Positions 1-7,577 of a DNA stretch of 42,897 bases are shown here, one piece after another (within the stretch, counting starts at the first letter, position 1; each line of letters begins with the position of its first letter). Under the pieces are notes generated by a model. It was not told where the DNA came from and searched no databases. It saw nothing but the letters and a program-made list of their open reading frames with translations. Position numbers and translations under genes: made by a program. Source of the DNA: Bradyrhizobium sp. BR 10289 (GTDB lineage Bacteria; Pseudomonadota; Alphaproteobacteria; Rhizobiales; Xanthobacteraceae). The DNA lies in contig NZ_JACOFR010000034.1 in assembly GCF_019455385.1 (NCBI RefSeq), positions 27,501 to 70,397 of the forward strand. Reading direction: 5' to 3'.

Positions 1-572
1 CCGCCGACTTTCGCGATGATCGTGCCGGCAAAGCCGCCGACGCGGAATTTCAATCCCTTGAAATCCTCCATCGACTTGATCTCCTTCCGGAACCAGCCGC
101 CCATCTGCGCGCCGGTCGAGCCGGTCGGAATGCCGACTGTGTTGTACTCCTTCAGCAGGTCGTTGAGCATCTCCTGTCCGCCGCCGAACAGCAGCCAGGA
201 AATATGCGCGCGCGTGTTCAGTCCGAACGGCAGCGAGGTGCCGAACGTGAAGGCGGGATTCTTGCCCCAATAATAATACAGCGCCGTGTTGCCGATCTCG
301 ACGGTGCCGTTCGACACGGCATCGAGCACCTGCAGCCCCGGGACGATCTCGCCGGATGCGAATGGCTGGATCTGGAATTTGTTGTCGGTGGCCTCGGCCA
401 CGCGCTTGCAGAAATATTCGCAGCCGCCATAGAGCGTATCGAGCGCCTTGGGCCAGCTCGCCGCAAGCCGCCATCGCAGCTCCGGCGACGATTGCGCGAT
501 GGCCGGTGCGGCAACCGCGGCGCTGGCCGCAAGGCCGGCGCCCGTCACTCTCAGGAAATCACGACGTTTCAT
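1..572 (-). CDS. TRAP transporter solute-binding protein, TakP-like (copy 2, partial)
   Basis: This gene starts at 572 and runs off the left edge, so only about 190 residues are visible and no stop is seen. It begins MKRRDFLRVTGAG, a twin-arginine-like or Sec export signal ending near APAIAQ, so the product should be periplasmic. The visible part is nearly the same as the complete neighbour at 1040-2131, including the stretches LDTLYGGCEYF, GEIVPGLQVLDAVSNGT and GAQMGGWFRKEIKS. From memory the family matches TakP, the 2-oxoacid-binding subunit of TRAP transporters, in its order of motifs. It is the last visible gene of the minus-strand operon; the membrane subunits (DctQ, DctM) are not in the window and may lie further left. 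Its start has a GGAGGG ribosome-binding site. The exact ligand is unknown. Confidence 0.9.
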   Translation of the reverse strand, partial: MKRRDFLRVTGAGLAASAAVAAPAIAQSSPELRWRLAASWPKALDTLYGGCEYFCKRVAEATDNKFQIQPFASGEIVPGLQVLDAVSNGTVEIGNTALYYYWGKNPAFTFGTSLPFGLNTRAHISWLLFGGGQEMLNDLLKEYNTVGIPTGSTGAQMGGWFRKEIKSMEDFKGLKFRVGGFAGTIIAKVG

Positions 573-640
573 GCGTATCCCTCCGTTGTGCCGATTGCTC
601 GACTTAAGGGAACGATCTTCGTGTCGTCTTGGCTTCGCCG
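573..640 (-). promoter_or_regulatory. Leader shared by the two TRAP binding-protein genes
   Basis: The roughly 60 bases upstream of the start at 572 resemble the roughly 60 bases upstream of the start at 2131 (2132-2195). Both have GGAGGG before the ATG, then a GCCGAT.GCTCGACTT-like stretch and a GACGATCTT..TGTCG segment. The duplication that produced the two binding-protein genes therefore included the leader, and each copy may keep its own translation or expression signal. No promoter could be defined with confidence. The rest of 573-1039 holds only the repeat at 814-928 and the terminator at 973-1008. Confidence 0.45.
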
Positions 641-813
641 ATAACCGACGTTGGTGTGTGACGATGTGAATGTGTCTGACGGCCCTTCAGGGCTCTTGGC
701 GGAGTCCGTGCGTTGCGCTCCGGCGCCGAGGATGGGCGCTCGTCGCGCGATAATCAAGCGCTGTCGTAGTGCTCGCAGTTGCGAAGGCTCCGTGTAGAGC
801 CACACCCACCGCC

Positions 814-928
814 GTCATGCCCCGGCTTGACCGGGGCATCCAGTACGCCGTGGCGGATGTAGCGAGAGCGAACTCTCCAATGCCCGCCTCTGGAATACTG
901 GATCGCCCGGTCAAGCCGGGCGATGACA
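814..928. repeat. Palindromic intergenic repeat, family A (copy 1)
   Basis: The left end reads CGTCATGCCCCGGCTTGACC and the right end is its approximate reverse complement, ending GTCAAGCCGGGCGATGAC. Each end is itself a short hairpin (CCCCGG..CCGGGG and CGCCCGG..CCGGGCG). Related elements occur at 4873-4963, 15629-15730 and 26112-26141. The layout matches REP/BIME-like repeats common in Bradyrhizobium intergenic regions. It probably folds in RNA; no coding function is seen. Confidence 0.75.
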
Positions 929-972
929 CCTTTCGAACGGCTCGCGAATTCGCCCGATCGCGCGCTTCACCC

Positions 973-1008
973 CAAAACAAAAAGCCCCGGAGACATCTCC
1001 GAGGCTTT
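973..1008 (-). terminator. Rho-independent terminator after TRAP binding-protein gene
   Basis: On the minus strand a stem AAGCCTCGGAGA / TCTCCGGGGCTT with a short loop is followed by TTTTGTTTTGG. It lies about 30 bases beyond the stop codon of the gene at 1040-2131, so it would separate that gene from the second copy at 572. Confidence 0.8.
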
Positions 1009-1039
1009 CGTCGTTTTCGGCTCTTGAGCCGTCATCGCC

Positions 1040-2131
1040 TCACGTCTTCGTCCGCATCCGCATCATGAAGCTGTCGAAGCTCAGCTCCGCCACCTGGAAC
1101 CAGGGCAGGGCCTCGCCGCGATAGGCGGTCAGGCTCGCATACATCTTGCTGAAATGCGGGTTGGTCTTGGACAGTTCGGCATAGGTCTCGTTGGCGGCGG
1201 CGTAGCAGGCTTCGAGCACCTCCTGCGGAAACGCCTTCAACGTCGCGCCCGCGACCAGGAGCCGCTTCAGCGCCGGCGCGTTCAATGCGTCGTACTTGCC
1301 GGTGATCCAGGTGAAGGTATCGCGCGAGGCGGAATCGATCGCTGCCTGGTAGTGCTTGGGCAGCGCATTCCACTTGTCGAGATTGACGATGTTGTGGCCC
1401 TGGCTCGTGCCTTCCCACCAGCCCGGATAATAGTAGTACTTCGCGACCTTGACGAAGCCGAGCTTCTCGTCGTCATAGGGGCCGACCCACTCGGCCGCAT
1501 CGATCGTGCCCTTTTCCAGCGCCGGATAGATGTCGCCGCCGGCGATCTGCTGCGGCACTGCGCCGAGCCTGGCCATGATCGTGCCGGCGAAGCCGCCGAT
1601 GCGGAATTTCAGGCCCTTGATGTCCTCGAGCGATTTGATCTCCTTGCGGAACCAGCCGCCCATCTGGGCGCCCGTGGAGCCGGTCGGAATGCCATAGCAA
1701 TTGTGCTCCTTGAGGAGGTCGTTCACGAGCTCTTGCCCGCCGCCCCAGAGCAGCCATGAGATCTGCTGCCGCGTGTTCAATCCGAACGGCAAGGCGGTTG
1801 CAAAGGTGAAAGCGGGATTCTTGCCCCAATAGTAATAGAGCGCGGTGTTGCCGATCTCGACGGTGCCGTTCGACACGGCATCCAGCACCTGCAGACCCGG
1901 GACGATTTCGCCCGCCGCGAACGGCTGGATCTGGAATTTGTTGTCGGTGATCTCGGCGACTTTCTTGGCGAAATATTCGCAGCCGCCATAGAGCGTATCG
2001 AGCGACTTCGGCCAGCTCGTTGCGAGCCGCCATCTGATCTCCGGCGAGCCTTGCGCGATCGCAGGCGCAGCAACGGCTGTGCTCGCGGCGAGGCCTGCGC
2101 CGGTCACCTTCAGGAAATCACGACGTTTCAT
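1040..2131 (-). CDS. TRAP transporter solute-binding protein, TakP-like (copy 1)
   Basis: A 363-residue periplasmic binding protein of the DctP family. It starts MKRRDFLKVTGAG with a twin-arginine-like signal and probable cleavage after APAIAQ. Motifs recalled from TakP (2-oxoacid-binding TRAP subunit) appear in order: TSWPKSLDTLYGG near residue 38, GEIVPGLQ, YYYWGKNP, GAQMGGWFRKEI, VGGFAG-like RIGGFAGT, VPQQIAGGDIYPALEKGT, and EWVGPYDDEKLGF. The length matches TakP (about 365 aa). A 2-oxo acid or similar carboxylate is therefore a reasonable ligand, but this is inference. The start at 2131 has a GGAGGG ribosome-binding site. It follows the dehydrogenase gene by about 430 bases that contain a repeat, and is followed by a terminator and then a near-identical second copy. 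Confidence 0.93.
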   Translation of the reverse strand: MKRRDFLKVTGAGLAASTAVAAPAIAQGSPEIRWRLATSWPKSLDTLYGGCEYFAKKVAEITDNKFQIQPFAAGEIVPGLQVLDAVSNGTVEIGNTALYYYWGKNPAFTFATALPFGLNTRQQISWLLWGGGQELVNDLLKEHNCYGIPTGSTGAQMGGWFRKEIKSLEDIKGLKFRIGGFAGTIMARLGAVPQQIAGGDIYPALEKGTIDAAEWVGPYDDEKLGFVKVAKYYYYPGWWEGTSQGHNIVNLDKWNALPKHYQAAIDSASRDTFTWITGKYDALNAPALKRLLVAGATLKAFPQEVLEACYAAANETYAELSKTNPHFSKMYASLTAYRGEALPWFQVAELSFDSFMMRMRTKT

Positions 2132-2413
2132 GCGTACCCTCCGTAATGCCGATGCTTCGACTTCAGGGACGATCTTGCTGTCGTTTTTCTTCGTCGAGGC
2201 TCGACGTTGTTTTGTTCGAGGCTTGTTGGCGTTTCCGAACGGCCCTGATGGGCTCTTTTTGTTGGAATTCCGATCATTGCGGTTCCGTCAGCAAGGATGA
2301 CCGGATGGCCGGGGATAATCAAGCCTCATGCCGACCTTGCGGGTGCGAACACTGACAGACGAAAGTCGGGGGGGGTCGGTGATCTGCTGCGCAATTGAGC
2401 AACAACGGCGGTG

Positions 2414-2534
2414 CGCTCCCTCCCCCGCCTGCGGGGAGCGTCGGGCAGAGGGCGTCTCGACAACGAAGATTCCCCAGAGGAGAAAACCCTCACCCGCGCC
2501 TTCGGCGCGACCTCTCCCGCAAGCAGGAGAGGCG
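2414..2534. repeat. Intergenic repeat, family C (copy 1)
   Basis: The element starts CTCCCTCCCCCGCCTGCGGG, carries CCCTCACCCGCGCCTTCGGC in the middle and ends CTCTCCCGCAAGCAGGAGAG. Similar elements are at 12704-12844, 28648-28863 and 38888-39035. The terminal CTCTCCCgcaaGCGGGAGAG hairpin and the internal GGTGAGGG/CCCTCACC word are constant. It fills most of the 2132-2564 gap; nothing else was recognised there apart from the leader next to 2131. Confidence 0.7.
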
Positions 2535-2564
2535 AAGAGCCTGCGGCTCCGATCTTTTCCCTTG

Positions 2565-3878
2565 CTACCCCTCCTTCGCGAAGGCTGTCTCCATCGCCTT
2601 GCGCGTCCTGATCGTCTCGCTGTTTGCGTCGAACTCGACATCGCTCCAGCGCACGATCTCGCCATGGGGGACGTCGTGCTTCAGCTTGAGCCGATGGGCG
2701 AGGCCGATCGGCAGCGCGCCCGCCTTGAGGCTCGCAGCCGCCGGCACCAGCTTGCCCCATACGGTGTAGCCGCCTTCGCCGTCCAGCATCTCGCCGGCAC
2801 GCAAGTTTCGCTTGGCCACGGCGGCGACGTCGCCGCGGAAAGCGTGGGGCTGCCCGGTCGGCTCGCCGCGCAGCGCGGCCGACAGGATCGAGATGTTCAG
2901 CTCCAGCCCGATCAGGTGGTAGGGCTTGTACATCGCTGCGAAGCGTCCGCTGGAATCCGTCTTCAGGCCATATTGCCTGAAGCAATCGGCGGCATAGTCG
3001 TTCGGCGCCTCCAGCACGACATAGACACCCCAGCGCAGGTCGCGGAATACCGGCCGTCCGTCGCGCTCGAGCGAGGAGACGACCTCGACGACGCCAGGCC
3101 GTTCGAGCACGCCGCCGCGCGATCGCGGCCGCATGATGTGCGGGAGATCGTCGACGCCGCAGGGCGGAAACAACAGGCCGCCAGCGGGCACGTCGAGGCC
3201 GCAGGCGTTGGCGATCGCGGCCATCTCGATCGCCGATTTGGTGCCGTCGAGGAAGGAGTTGAACATCTGCGGATTCATGCCGGCCGACTGCGCTTCGCTC
3301 GCGGTCAGCCCATAATGCTGCCAGACACCGTCAGGCGTCACGTCGTGATAAGCCGGCAGATATTTTGTGCCCTTGCCGGCAGCGACGACGCGAAAGCCGG
3401 TGGCGCGGGCCCAATCCACCATCTCCGCGGTCAGCGCCGGCTGGTCGCCATAAGCGAGCGAATAGACCACGCCCGCCTTGCGCGCCTCTTCGGCGAGCAG
3501 CGGCCCTGCCAGCACGTCGGCCTCGACATTCACCATCACGACATGCTTGCCCGCGGCAATCGCTGCACGCGCATGCCTGATACCGACGGCGGGATTGCCG
3601 GTCGCCTCGACCACCACGTCCATCGCGCCGCCGGCGATGGCGCGTGCGCCGTCATCGGTGAAGACGGTTCTGGCGATGAGTTCGGCGCTCCAGCCGACCG
3701 TGCGGCAGGCCTCGCGTGCGCGGTCGCGGTCGATGTCGACGATGATGGGCACCTCCAGTCCCGGCGTGTGCGGCACCTGCGCCAGAAACATCGAGCCGAA
3801 TTTGCCCGCGCCGATCAACGCGACGCGAACGGGTTTGCCGGCGGCCGCGCGGGCCTGGAGGAGGCGGAAGAGGTTCAT
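2565..3878 (-). CDS. NAD(P)-dependent oxidoreductase with SAF domain
   Basis: The protein has 437 residues from the ATG at 3878 (MNLFRLLQARAAAGKP). The open frame extends further upstream, but that extension is low-complexity and would run through the intergenic DNA next to the dioxygenase gene. Residues about 15-170 form a Rossmann domain with VALIGAGKFGSMF (GxGxxG) and a homoserine-dehydrogenase-like VEATGNPAVG and GKHVVMVNVEADV. The C-terminal part (FRGDVAAVAKRNLRAGEMLDG) looks like a SAF domain, as in antifreeze-like and UxaA-type proteins. Such dehydrogenases are often encoded in sugar-acid or organic-acid catabolic operons, and here it follows a dioxygenase gene and precedes TRAP binding-protein genes. 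It probably oxidises or reduces the imported compound or the hydroxylated product. The substrate cannot be named. Confidence 0.85.
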   Translation of the reverse strand: MNLFRLLQARAAAGKPVRVALIGAGKFGSMFLAQVPHTPGLEVPIIVDIDRDRAREACRTVGWSAELIARTVFTDDGARAIAGGAMDVVVEATGNPAVGIRHARAAIAAGKHVVMVNVEADVLAGPLLAEEARKAGVVYSLAYGDQPALTAEMVDWARATGFRVVAAGKGTKYLPAYHDVTPDGVWQHYGLTASEAQSAGMNPQMFNSFLDGTKSAIEMAAIANACGLDVPAGGLLFPPCGVDDLPHIMRPRSRGGVLERPGVVEVVSSLERDGRPVFRDLRWGVYVVLEAPNDYAADCFRQYGLKTDSSGRFAAMYKPYHLIGLELNISILSAALRGEPTGQPHAFRGDVAAVAKRNLRAGEMLDGEGGYTVWGKLVPAAASLKAGALPIGLAHRLKLKHDVPHGEIVRWSDVEFDANSETIRTRKAMETAFAKEG

Positions 3879-4037
3879 GGGGGAAATGTCCTGCGAAATG
3901 ATCGTGTCCCGGACGCGGTGCAGCGTGTAACGCTGCTCCGCAGAGCCGGGACCCAGAGTGAGGGAATCCGTGGCGGCGGGCCCCGGCTCTGCAGCGCACC
4001 GCTGCGCGCTGCGCTGCGTCCGGGGCACGAGACCTGT

Positions 4038-4838
4038 TTACTCCGCCGCCTGCCGTGGCGCGCGCGCGAGCCGCACCAGGGCATCATCGTCCACCGTCTT
4101 GATCGGCGCGAAATCGCGGTGTGCGATATACTCCGGCCGCGTCGGTTTTCGGATGTAGTTCGAGACCGCGTTCAGCGTCAGATACACGATCTTGCGCGGA
4201 TAGGGCGTGATGTTGCCGGCCGAGCCGTGCACCAGATTACCGTGGAACATCAGCATGCCGCCGGGCTTGCCGGTCGGAGCGACGATGCCGCCCTGCTCGA
4301 CGAGCCGCGTCACCGTGTCCTCGTCCAGCGTCCACAGCGGATAGGACGTTGTCGAAAGGTCATGCGAGGCCTGGAGGTCGCCGGCGTTCTGGCTGCGCGG
4401 CACCAGCATCAGGGGGCCGTTGATCGGCATCACCTCGTCGAGGAAGATCGCGATGTTCATCGCGCGCGGCTCCGGCATGCCGTCGTCGCGCTTCCAGGTG
4501 CCGTAATCCTGGTGCCATTGCCAGACGTCGCCGGTGAAGGCCGATTTCGCGTTGATCTTGAACTGGTGCATGTAAACCGGCTCGCCGAACAATTGCTCGA
4601 CCGGCTCGATCATGCGCGGATGCGCGCCGAGAATGCCAAAGGCCTCGTTGTAGAGATGCGCGGCAAACGCCGTGCGCGGCGCGCCGCTCTTCTCGCGCCA
4701 GACCTCGGGGCGGTTGGCGTCATAAATGCCGACCGCCTCGCGCGCGAGCAGATCAACCTCCTCCTGGCTGAACAGTTCGGGCAGGAACAGCCAGCCCTCG
4801 CGGTGGAAGAACTCCAATTGCTCCTGAGACAATTTCAT
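4038..4838 (-). CDS. EctD/PhyH-like Fe(II)/2-oxoglutarate dioxygenase
   Basis: A 266-residue non-haem iron dioxygenase of the PhyH superfamily. The iron ligands can be read as H109 and D111 in WQWHQDYGTW and H204 in NLVHGSAGN; R215 in NITPYPRK is the likely 2-oxoglutarate-binding arginine. The surroundings (DDGMPEPRAM, NGPLMLVPRSQ, HGSAGNITPYPR, RPEYIAHRDF) follow the ectoine hydroxylase (EctD) signature closely, but the canonical HSDFETWH is HQDYGTWK here, so residues near the substrate differ. No ectABC genes are in the window. It probably hydroxylates a small organic substrate handled by the same operon (GntR upstream, SAF-domain dehydrogenase and TRAP binding proteins downstream). True ectoine hydroxylase activity is possible but not favoured. 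Confidence 0.88.
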   Translation of the reverse strand: MKLSQEQLEFFHREGWLFLPELFSQEEVDLLAREAVGIYDANRPEVWREKSGAPRTAFAAHLYNEAFGILGAHPRMIEPVEQLFGEPVYMHQFKINAKSAFTGDVWQWHQDYGTWKRDDGMPEPRAMNIAIFLDEVMPINGPLMLVPRSQNAGDLQASHDLSTTSYPLWTLDEDTVTRLVEQGGIVAPTGKPGGMLMFHGNLVHGSAGNITPYPRKIVYLTLNAVSNYIRKPTRPEYIAHRDFAPIKTVDDDALVRLARAPRQAAE

Positions 4839-4872
4839 GGGTCGTTCTCCTTGGTTATTTTGTTTGTCCTCT

Positions 4873-4963
4873 CGTCATGCCCGGGCTTGTCCCGGGCATC
4901 CACGTTCTTTCTTCACCGTGGAGCGAAGACGTGGATGGCCGGGTCAAGCCCGGCCATGACGAC
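4873..4963. repeat. Palindromic intergenic repeat, family A (copy 2)
   Basis: The ends are CGTCATGCCCGGGCTTGTCC and GGTCAAGCCCGGCCATGACG, each a short hairpin, and together they form a long imperfect inverted repeat. The inner arms also pair (CATCCACGTTCTT against AAGACGTGGATG). It sits between the regulator gene and the dioxygenase gene, where it may form an mRNA stem-loop separating regulator and catabolic expression. Confidence 0.75.
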
Positions 4964-4978
4964 GGCATCATTGGTCAG

Positions 4979-5653
4979 CTACGCGGCCTCGTCCGTCGCC
5001 CTCAATCTCTCCTCGGTCATCCGCCCCGCCGTCTGCGCATGCGCCAGCGCGGCGCGTTCGGCCGCCGTCGCATCGCCCGCGAGAATGTGTTTTGCGATAT
5101 CGGCATGCTCTGACCAGGCGCTGCCGCGATAATCCAGCTCCGAGAGCACCGTCGCCATCGATCGCCGCATATGCGGCCATTGCGGCGTGATCGTTTCCTC
5201 AATCACCGGATTGCCGGCGAGCTGATAGATGGCGCGATGAAAATCGACGTCGAGCGCGATCAGCTCGGCCAGCGATGTGTTGCGATCGATGCTGCGTCCG
5301 GCCGCGAGCGCCGCATCCAGCCGCGCCCGTCCCGCTGCATCGCTGGCGGCGCGCATGGCGGCAAGCCGCGCGGCGAGTGCATCGATGGCGCCGCGCACCT
5401 CGTAGAGTTGGCGGATGCGGGAGGGATCGAGCTGGGTGACGGCAAAGCCGCGCTTGCCGCTCTCGGCGACGAGGCCCTGCCGGTGCAAGAGATGCAGCGC
5501 ATGCGACACCGGCTGCCGCGACACGCCGAGCTTGTCGGCGAGCTCGTTCTGCCGGATGCGCTGGCCGGGCTGAAGCGTGCGATCGGCGATCGCCTCGAGG
5601 ATCCGGGCATAGACCTGGTCGATCAGGTTCGGCAGCGGGTCGAGCGGAATCAC
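4979..5653 (-). CDS. GntR-family transcriptional regulator, FadR/FCD subfamily
   Basis: A 224-residue regulator starting with GTG at 5653. The N-terminal winged helix-turn-helix covers about residues 10-75 (YARILEAIADRTLQPGQRI, ELADKLGVSRQPVSHALHLL). The all-helical C-terminal FCD ligand-binding domain covers about 85-215 (YEVRGAIDALAARLAA, ALDVDFHRAIYQLAGN, HADIAKHILAGD), with Asp and His residues at metal or ligand positions typical of the family. It is the first gene of the minus-strand group, and a perfect 20-bp palindrome lies 19 bases upstream of its start. It probably controls itself and the downstream dioxygenase, dehydrogenase and TRAP genes, responding to the imported acid or a metabolite; the effector is unknown. 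Confidence 0.93.
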   Translation of the reverse strand: MIPLDPLPNLIDQVYARILEAIADRTLQPGQRIRQNELADKLGVSRQPVSHALHLLHRQGLVAESGKRGFAVTQLDPSRIRQLYEVRGAIDALAARLAAMRAASDAAGRARLDAALAAGRSIDRNTSLAELIALDVDFHRAIYQLAGNPVIEETITPQWPHMRRSMATVLSELDYRGSAWSEHADIAKHILAGDATAAERAALAHAQTAGRMTEERLRATDEAA

Positions 5654-5671
5654 GCCTATAGCTCCGAAAAG

Positions 5672-5691
5672 GAATACGGAATTCCGTATTC
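5672..5691. promoter_or_regulatory. Perfect 20-bp palindrome, probable GntR operator
   Basis: The sequence GAATACGGAATTCCGTATTC equals its own reverse complement over all 20 bases. It lies 19 bases upstream of the GTG start at 5653. The inner ATACGGAATTCCGTAT resembles the ATAC..GTAT style of operators used by FCD-type GntR regulators. Its position suggests autoregulation and control of the whole operon. Confidence 0.7.
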
Positions 5692-5808
5692 GAAACTATA
5701 GCAAGAGGGGCAGGACGTCAAATTTGTCGTTCCGGCCGATAAGCCTTTGATTTTATTGAGCCGTTCTACTGTGCATGGGGTTGTTTTCGCAAAAGTGAAG
5801 GGCCCCCG

Positions 5809-6621
5809 CTACTCCGCCAAAAACCCGCTCACCACCTCGCCAAATTCCAGCGGCGCCTGTTCGAACATCCAGTGCCCCGCATTCTCGATCACGGCCGTCC
5901 TGCTGCCGGCGATGTGCTCCGCCAGGACCCGCCACATCACCGACAGGCTGCCGGTGGTGGCACCACCGCCGATCAGCAATGTCGGCGTCCTGATTGCCTG
6001 CGTATCGCTGAGCGTATAGGGCCGCCGCTGCTCGTTGACCTGGCCAAGGAAGGTCAGCGCGTTGTCGCGCAGCTGCTGTTTTGCGGCTGCCGGCACACGC
6101 CGCCACGAACCGTCGCCCTCAATGCCTTCGTAAAAATTCTGCAGCGCGCCCTCGCTATCGCCGGCGCGGATCATCTCGACGGAGCGCGCCGTGCGTGCGG
6201 CGAGCGAGGGATGCGCAGGCGTGCCTTCAGGCACCGGCAGGCTGGCATCGAGATCGCCGCCCGGCTCGGCCAGCACCAGCTTGCGCACCAGATCCGGACG
6301 CGCCTGCGCGACGCGAAACGCAATGTGGCCGCCGCGCGAATGGCCCATCAGATCGACCGGTCCGGGCTGGACCTGCGCAATGAAGGCGATCGTGTCGGCG
6401 ACGTGCTGCGCCATCTTGTAATCGTCGCCGACGGCCTCCCAATGCTCGGGGAAGAAATGCCGCAGGCTGACCGCGATCACCCGATGGCGCTTCGACAGCG
6501 GGCCGAGCACCGAATACCAGGTGCGGAAATCGCCGAGCGTGCCGTGCACGCAGACCAACGGACGGCCCTCGCCGACCTCGAGATAGGCCATGTCGTAGCC
6601 GTTGACGCGAAAGCTCTGCAT
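5809..6621 (-). CDS. Alpha/beta hydrolase (twin 2)
   Basis: A 270-residue alpha/beta-hydrolase-fold protein. It has the oxyanion motif VCVHGTLGD near residue 25, the nucleophile elbow GHSRGG near 94, and the C-terminal histidine in NAGHWMFEQAP. The usual acidic residue after the PTLLIG strand is absent (PTLLIGGGATTG), so the catalytic acid may instead be in LAEPGGDLD after the preceding strand, or the enzyme may work differently. It follows a paralogue whose stop codon is only two bases from this start, so the two are surely co-transcribed. Both proteins begin MQS[FL]RVNGYDM. Substrate unknown; an ester or lactone is possible. Confidence 0.9.
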   Translation of the reverse strand: MQSFRVNGYDMAYLEVGEGRPLVCVHGTLGDFRTWYSVLGPLSKRHRVIAVSLRHFFPEHWEAVGDDYKMAQHVADTIAFIAQVQPGPVDLMGHSRGGHIAFRVAQARPDLVRKLVLAEPGGDLDASLPVPEGTPAHPSLAARTARSVEMIRAGDSEGALQNFYEGIEGDGSWRRVPAAAKQQLRDNALTFLGQVNEQRRPYTLSDTQAIRTPTLLIGGGATTGSLSVMWRVLAEHIAGSRTAVIENAGHWMFEQAPLEFGEVVSGFLAE

Positions 6622-6623
6622 GA

Positions 6624-7442
6624 TCAGCTCGCCAGAAAGTCCAGAACCACTTCGGAATATTTCTGCGGCGCCTGCTCGAACATCGGATGCGTCGCGTTCG
6701 GGATGATCGCCGTCTTGGAATAGGGCACATGCGCGGCCAGCGCGTGCAGCACCTTCGGCAGCAGCCCCTTGGTCCGCGCGCCCAGGATGAACAACGTCGG
6801 CATCTTGATCGATTCAGCATCGGCCTTGGAGAACGGCGGCCGGTTGTCGCGAACCTGGCCGATCAGCGTGGTGGCATTGTCGCGCAGGTTCTGCTTCACC
6901 ATCGCCGGCAGCCGCGGCCAGGTGCCGGCGCCCTCCAGCGTGTCGACGAACACGGCAAGGCCGCCATCGATATCGCCGGCGGCGATCTTCTCGGCCGAGG
7001 CCATGAACCGCGCCAGCAGCGGCGAGGGACCGCCGGTATAGTCAGGATCAAGGCTCGCATCGAGCTCGCCGCCGGGTTCGGCCAGCACCAGCCGGCGCAG
7101 CAGATCCGGCCGCTGCTGCGCCACGCGGAAGCAGATGTGCCCGCCGCGCGAATGGCCCATCAGATCGACCGGCCCGAGATCGAGCTTCTCGATGAAGGCA
7201 ATGACGTCTTGGACATGCTGGGCGATCGAATAGGTGCCGCCGACACCGTCCCATTTCGCCGGGAAGAAATGCCGGAGGCTCGGGACGATCATCCGGTGCC
7301 GCTGCGTCAGCGGGCCGAGCACGCAGCCCCAGACGCGGAAGTCGGAGAGCGAGCCGTGCACGCAGACCAGTGGCGGCCGGCCTCTGTCCTCGCCCACGTC
7401 GAGATAGGGCATGTCGTATCCGTTGACGCGGAGGCTTTGCAT
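6624..7442 (-). CDS. Alpha/beta hydrolase (twin 1)
   Basis: 272 residues from the ATG at 7442 (MQSLRVNGYDM). The frame is open further upstream, but this start matches that of its twin. Motifs are VCVHGSLSD, the nucleophile GHSRGGH and the late histidine in NATHPMFEQAP. As in the twin, no Asp follows the PTLFILG strand (PTLFILGARTKG); LAEPGGELD could supply the acid. The two proteins align along their full length with no large gap, so this is a clear tandem duplication. The gene is divergent from the alkyltransferase gene at 7578. Function beyond hydrolase is not known. Confidence 0.9.
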   Translation of the reverse strand: MQSLRVNGYDMPYLDVGEDRGRPPLVCVHGSLSDFRVWGCVLGPLTQRHRMIVPSLRHFFPAKWDGVGGTYSIAQHVQDVIAFIEKLDLGPVDLMGHSRGGHICFRVAQQRPDLLRRLVLAEPGGELDASLDPDYTGGPSPLLARFMASAEKIAAGDIDGGLAVFVDTLEGAGTWPRLPAMVKQNLRDNATTLIGQVRDNRPPFSKADAESIKMPTLFILGARTKGLLPKVLHALAAHVPYSKTAIIPNATHPMFEQAPQKYSEVVLDFLAS

Positions 7443-7577
7443 TCGAGGCTCTCGGAAGGGGGCGGAACTCCTGTGCAAGATTCCCGGAAACCGGGTGGAT
7501 CGCAACTATTTCCAAGCCTAGATTTGAGGACCAATCACATTGGGGCATGCGACGAACACGCATCCAGGAACCAGACA

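Noticed and set aside
2328..5132. Very long open frame (934 codons) on the plus strand
   Set aside because: It lies opposite the dehydrogenase and dioxygenase genes, is rich in Arg, His and Ala, has no known motif and is a codon shadow typical of high-GC DNA.
7470..7500. GGAAC near 7475 as an EcfG promoter for ogt
   Set aside because: The bases at the -10 distance are CGGA, which matches only two of four positions.
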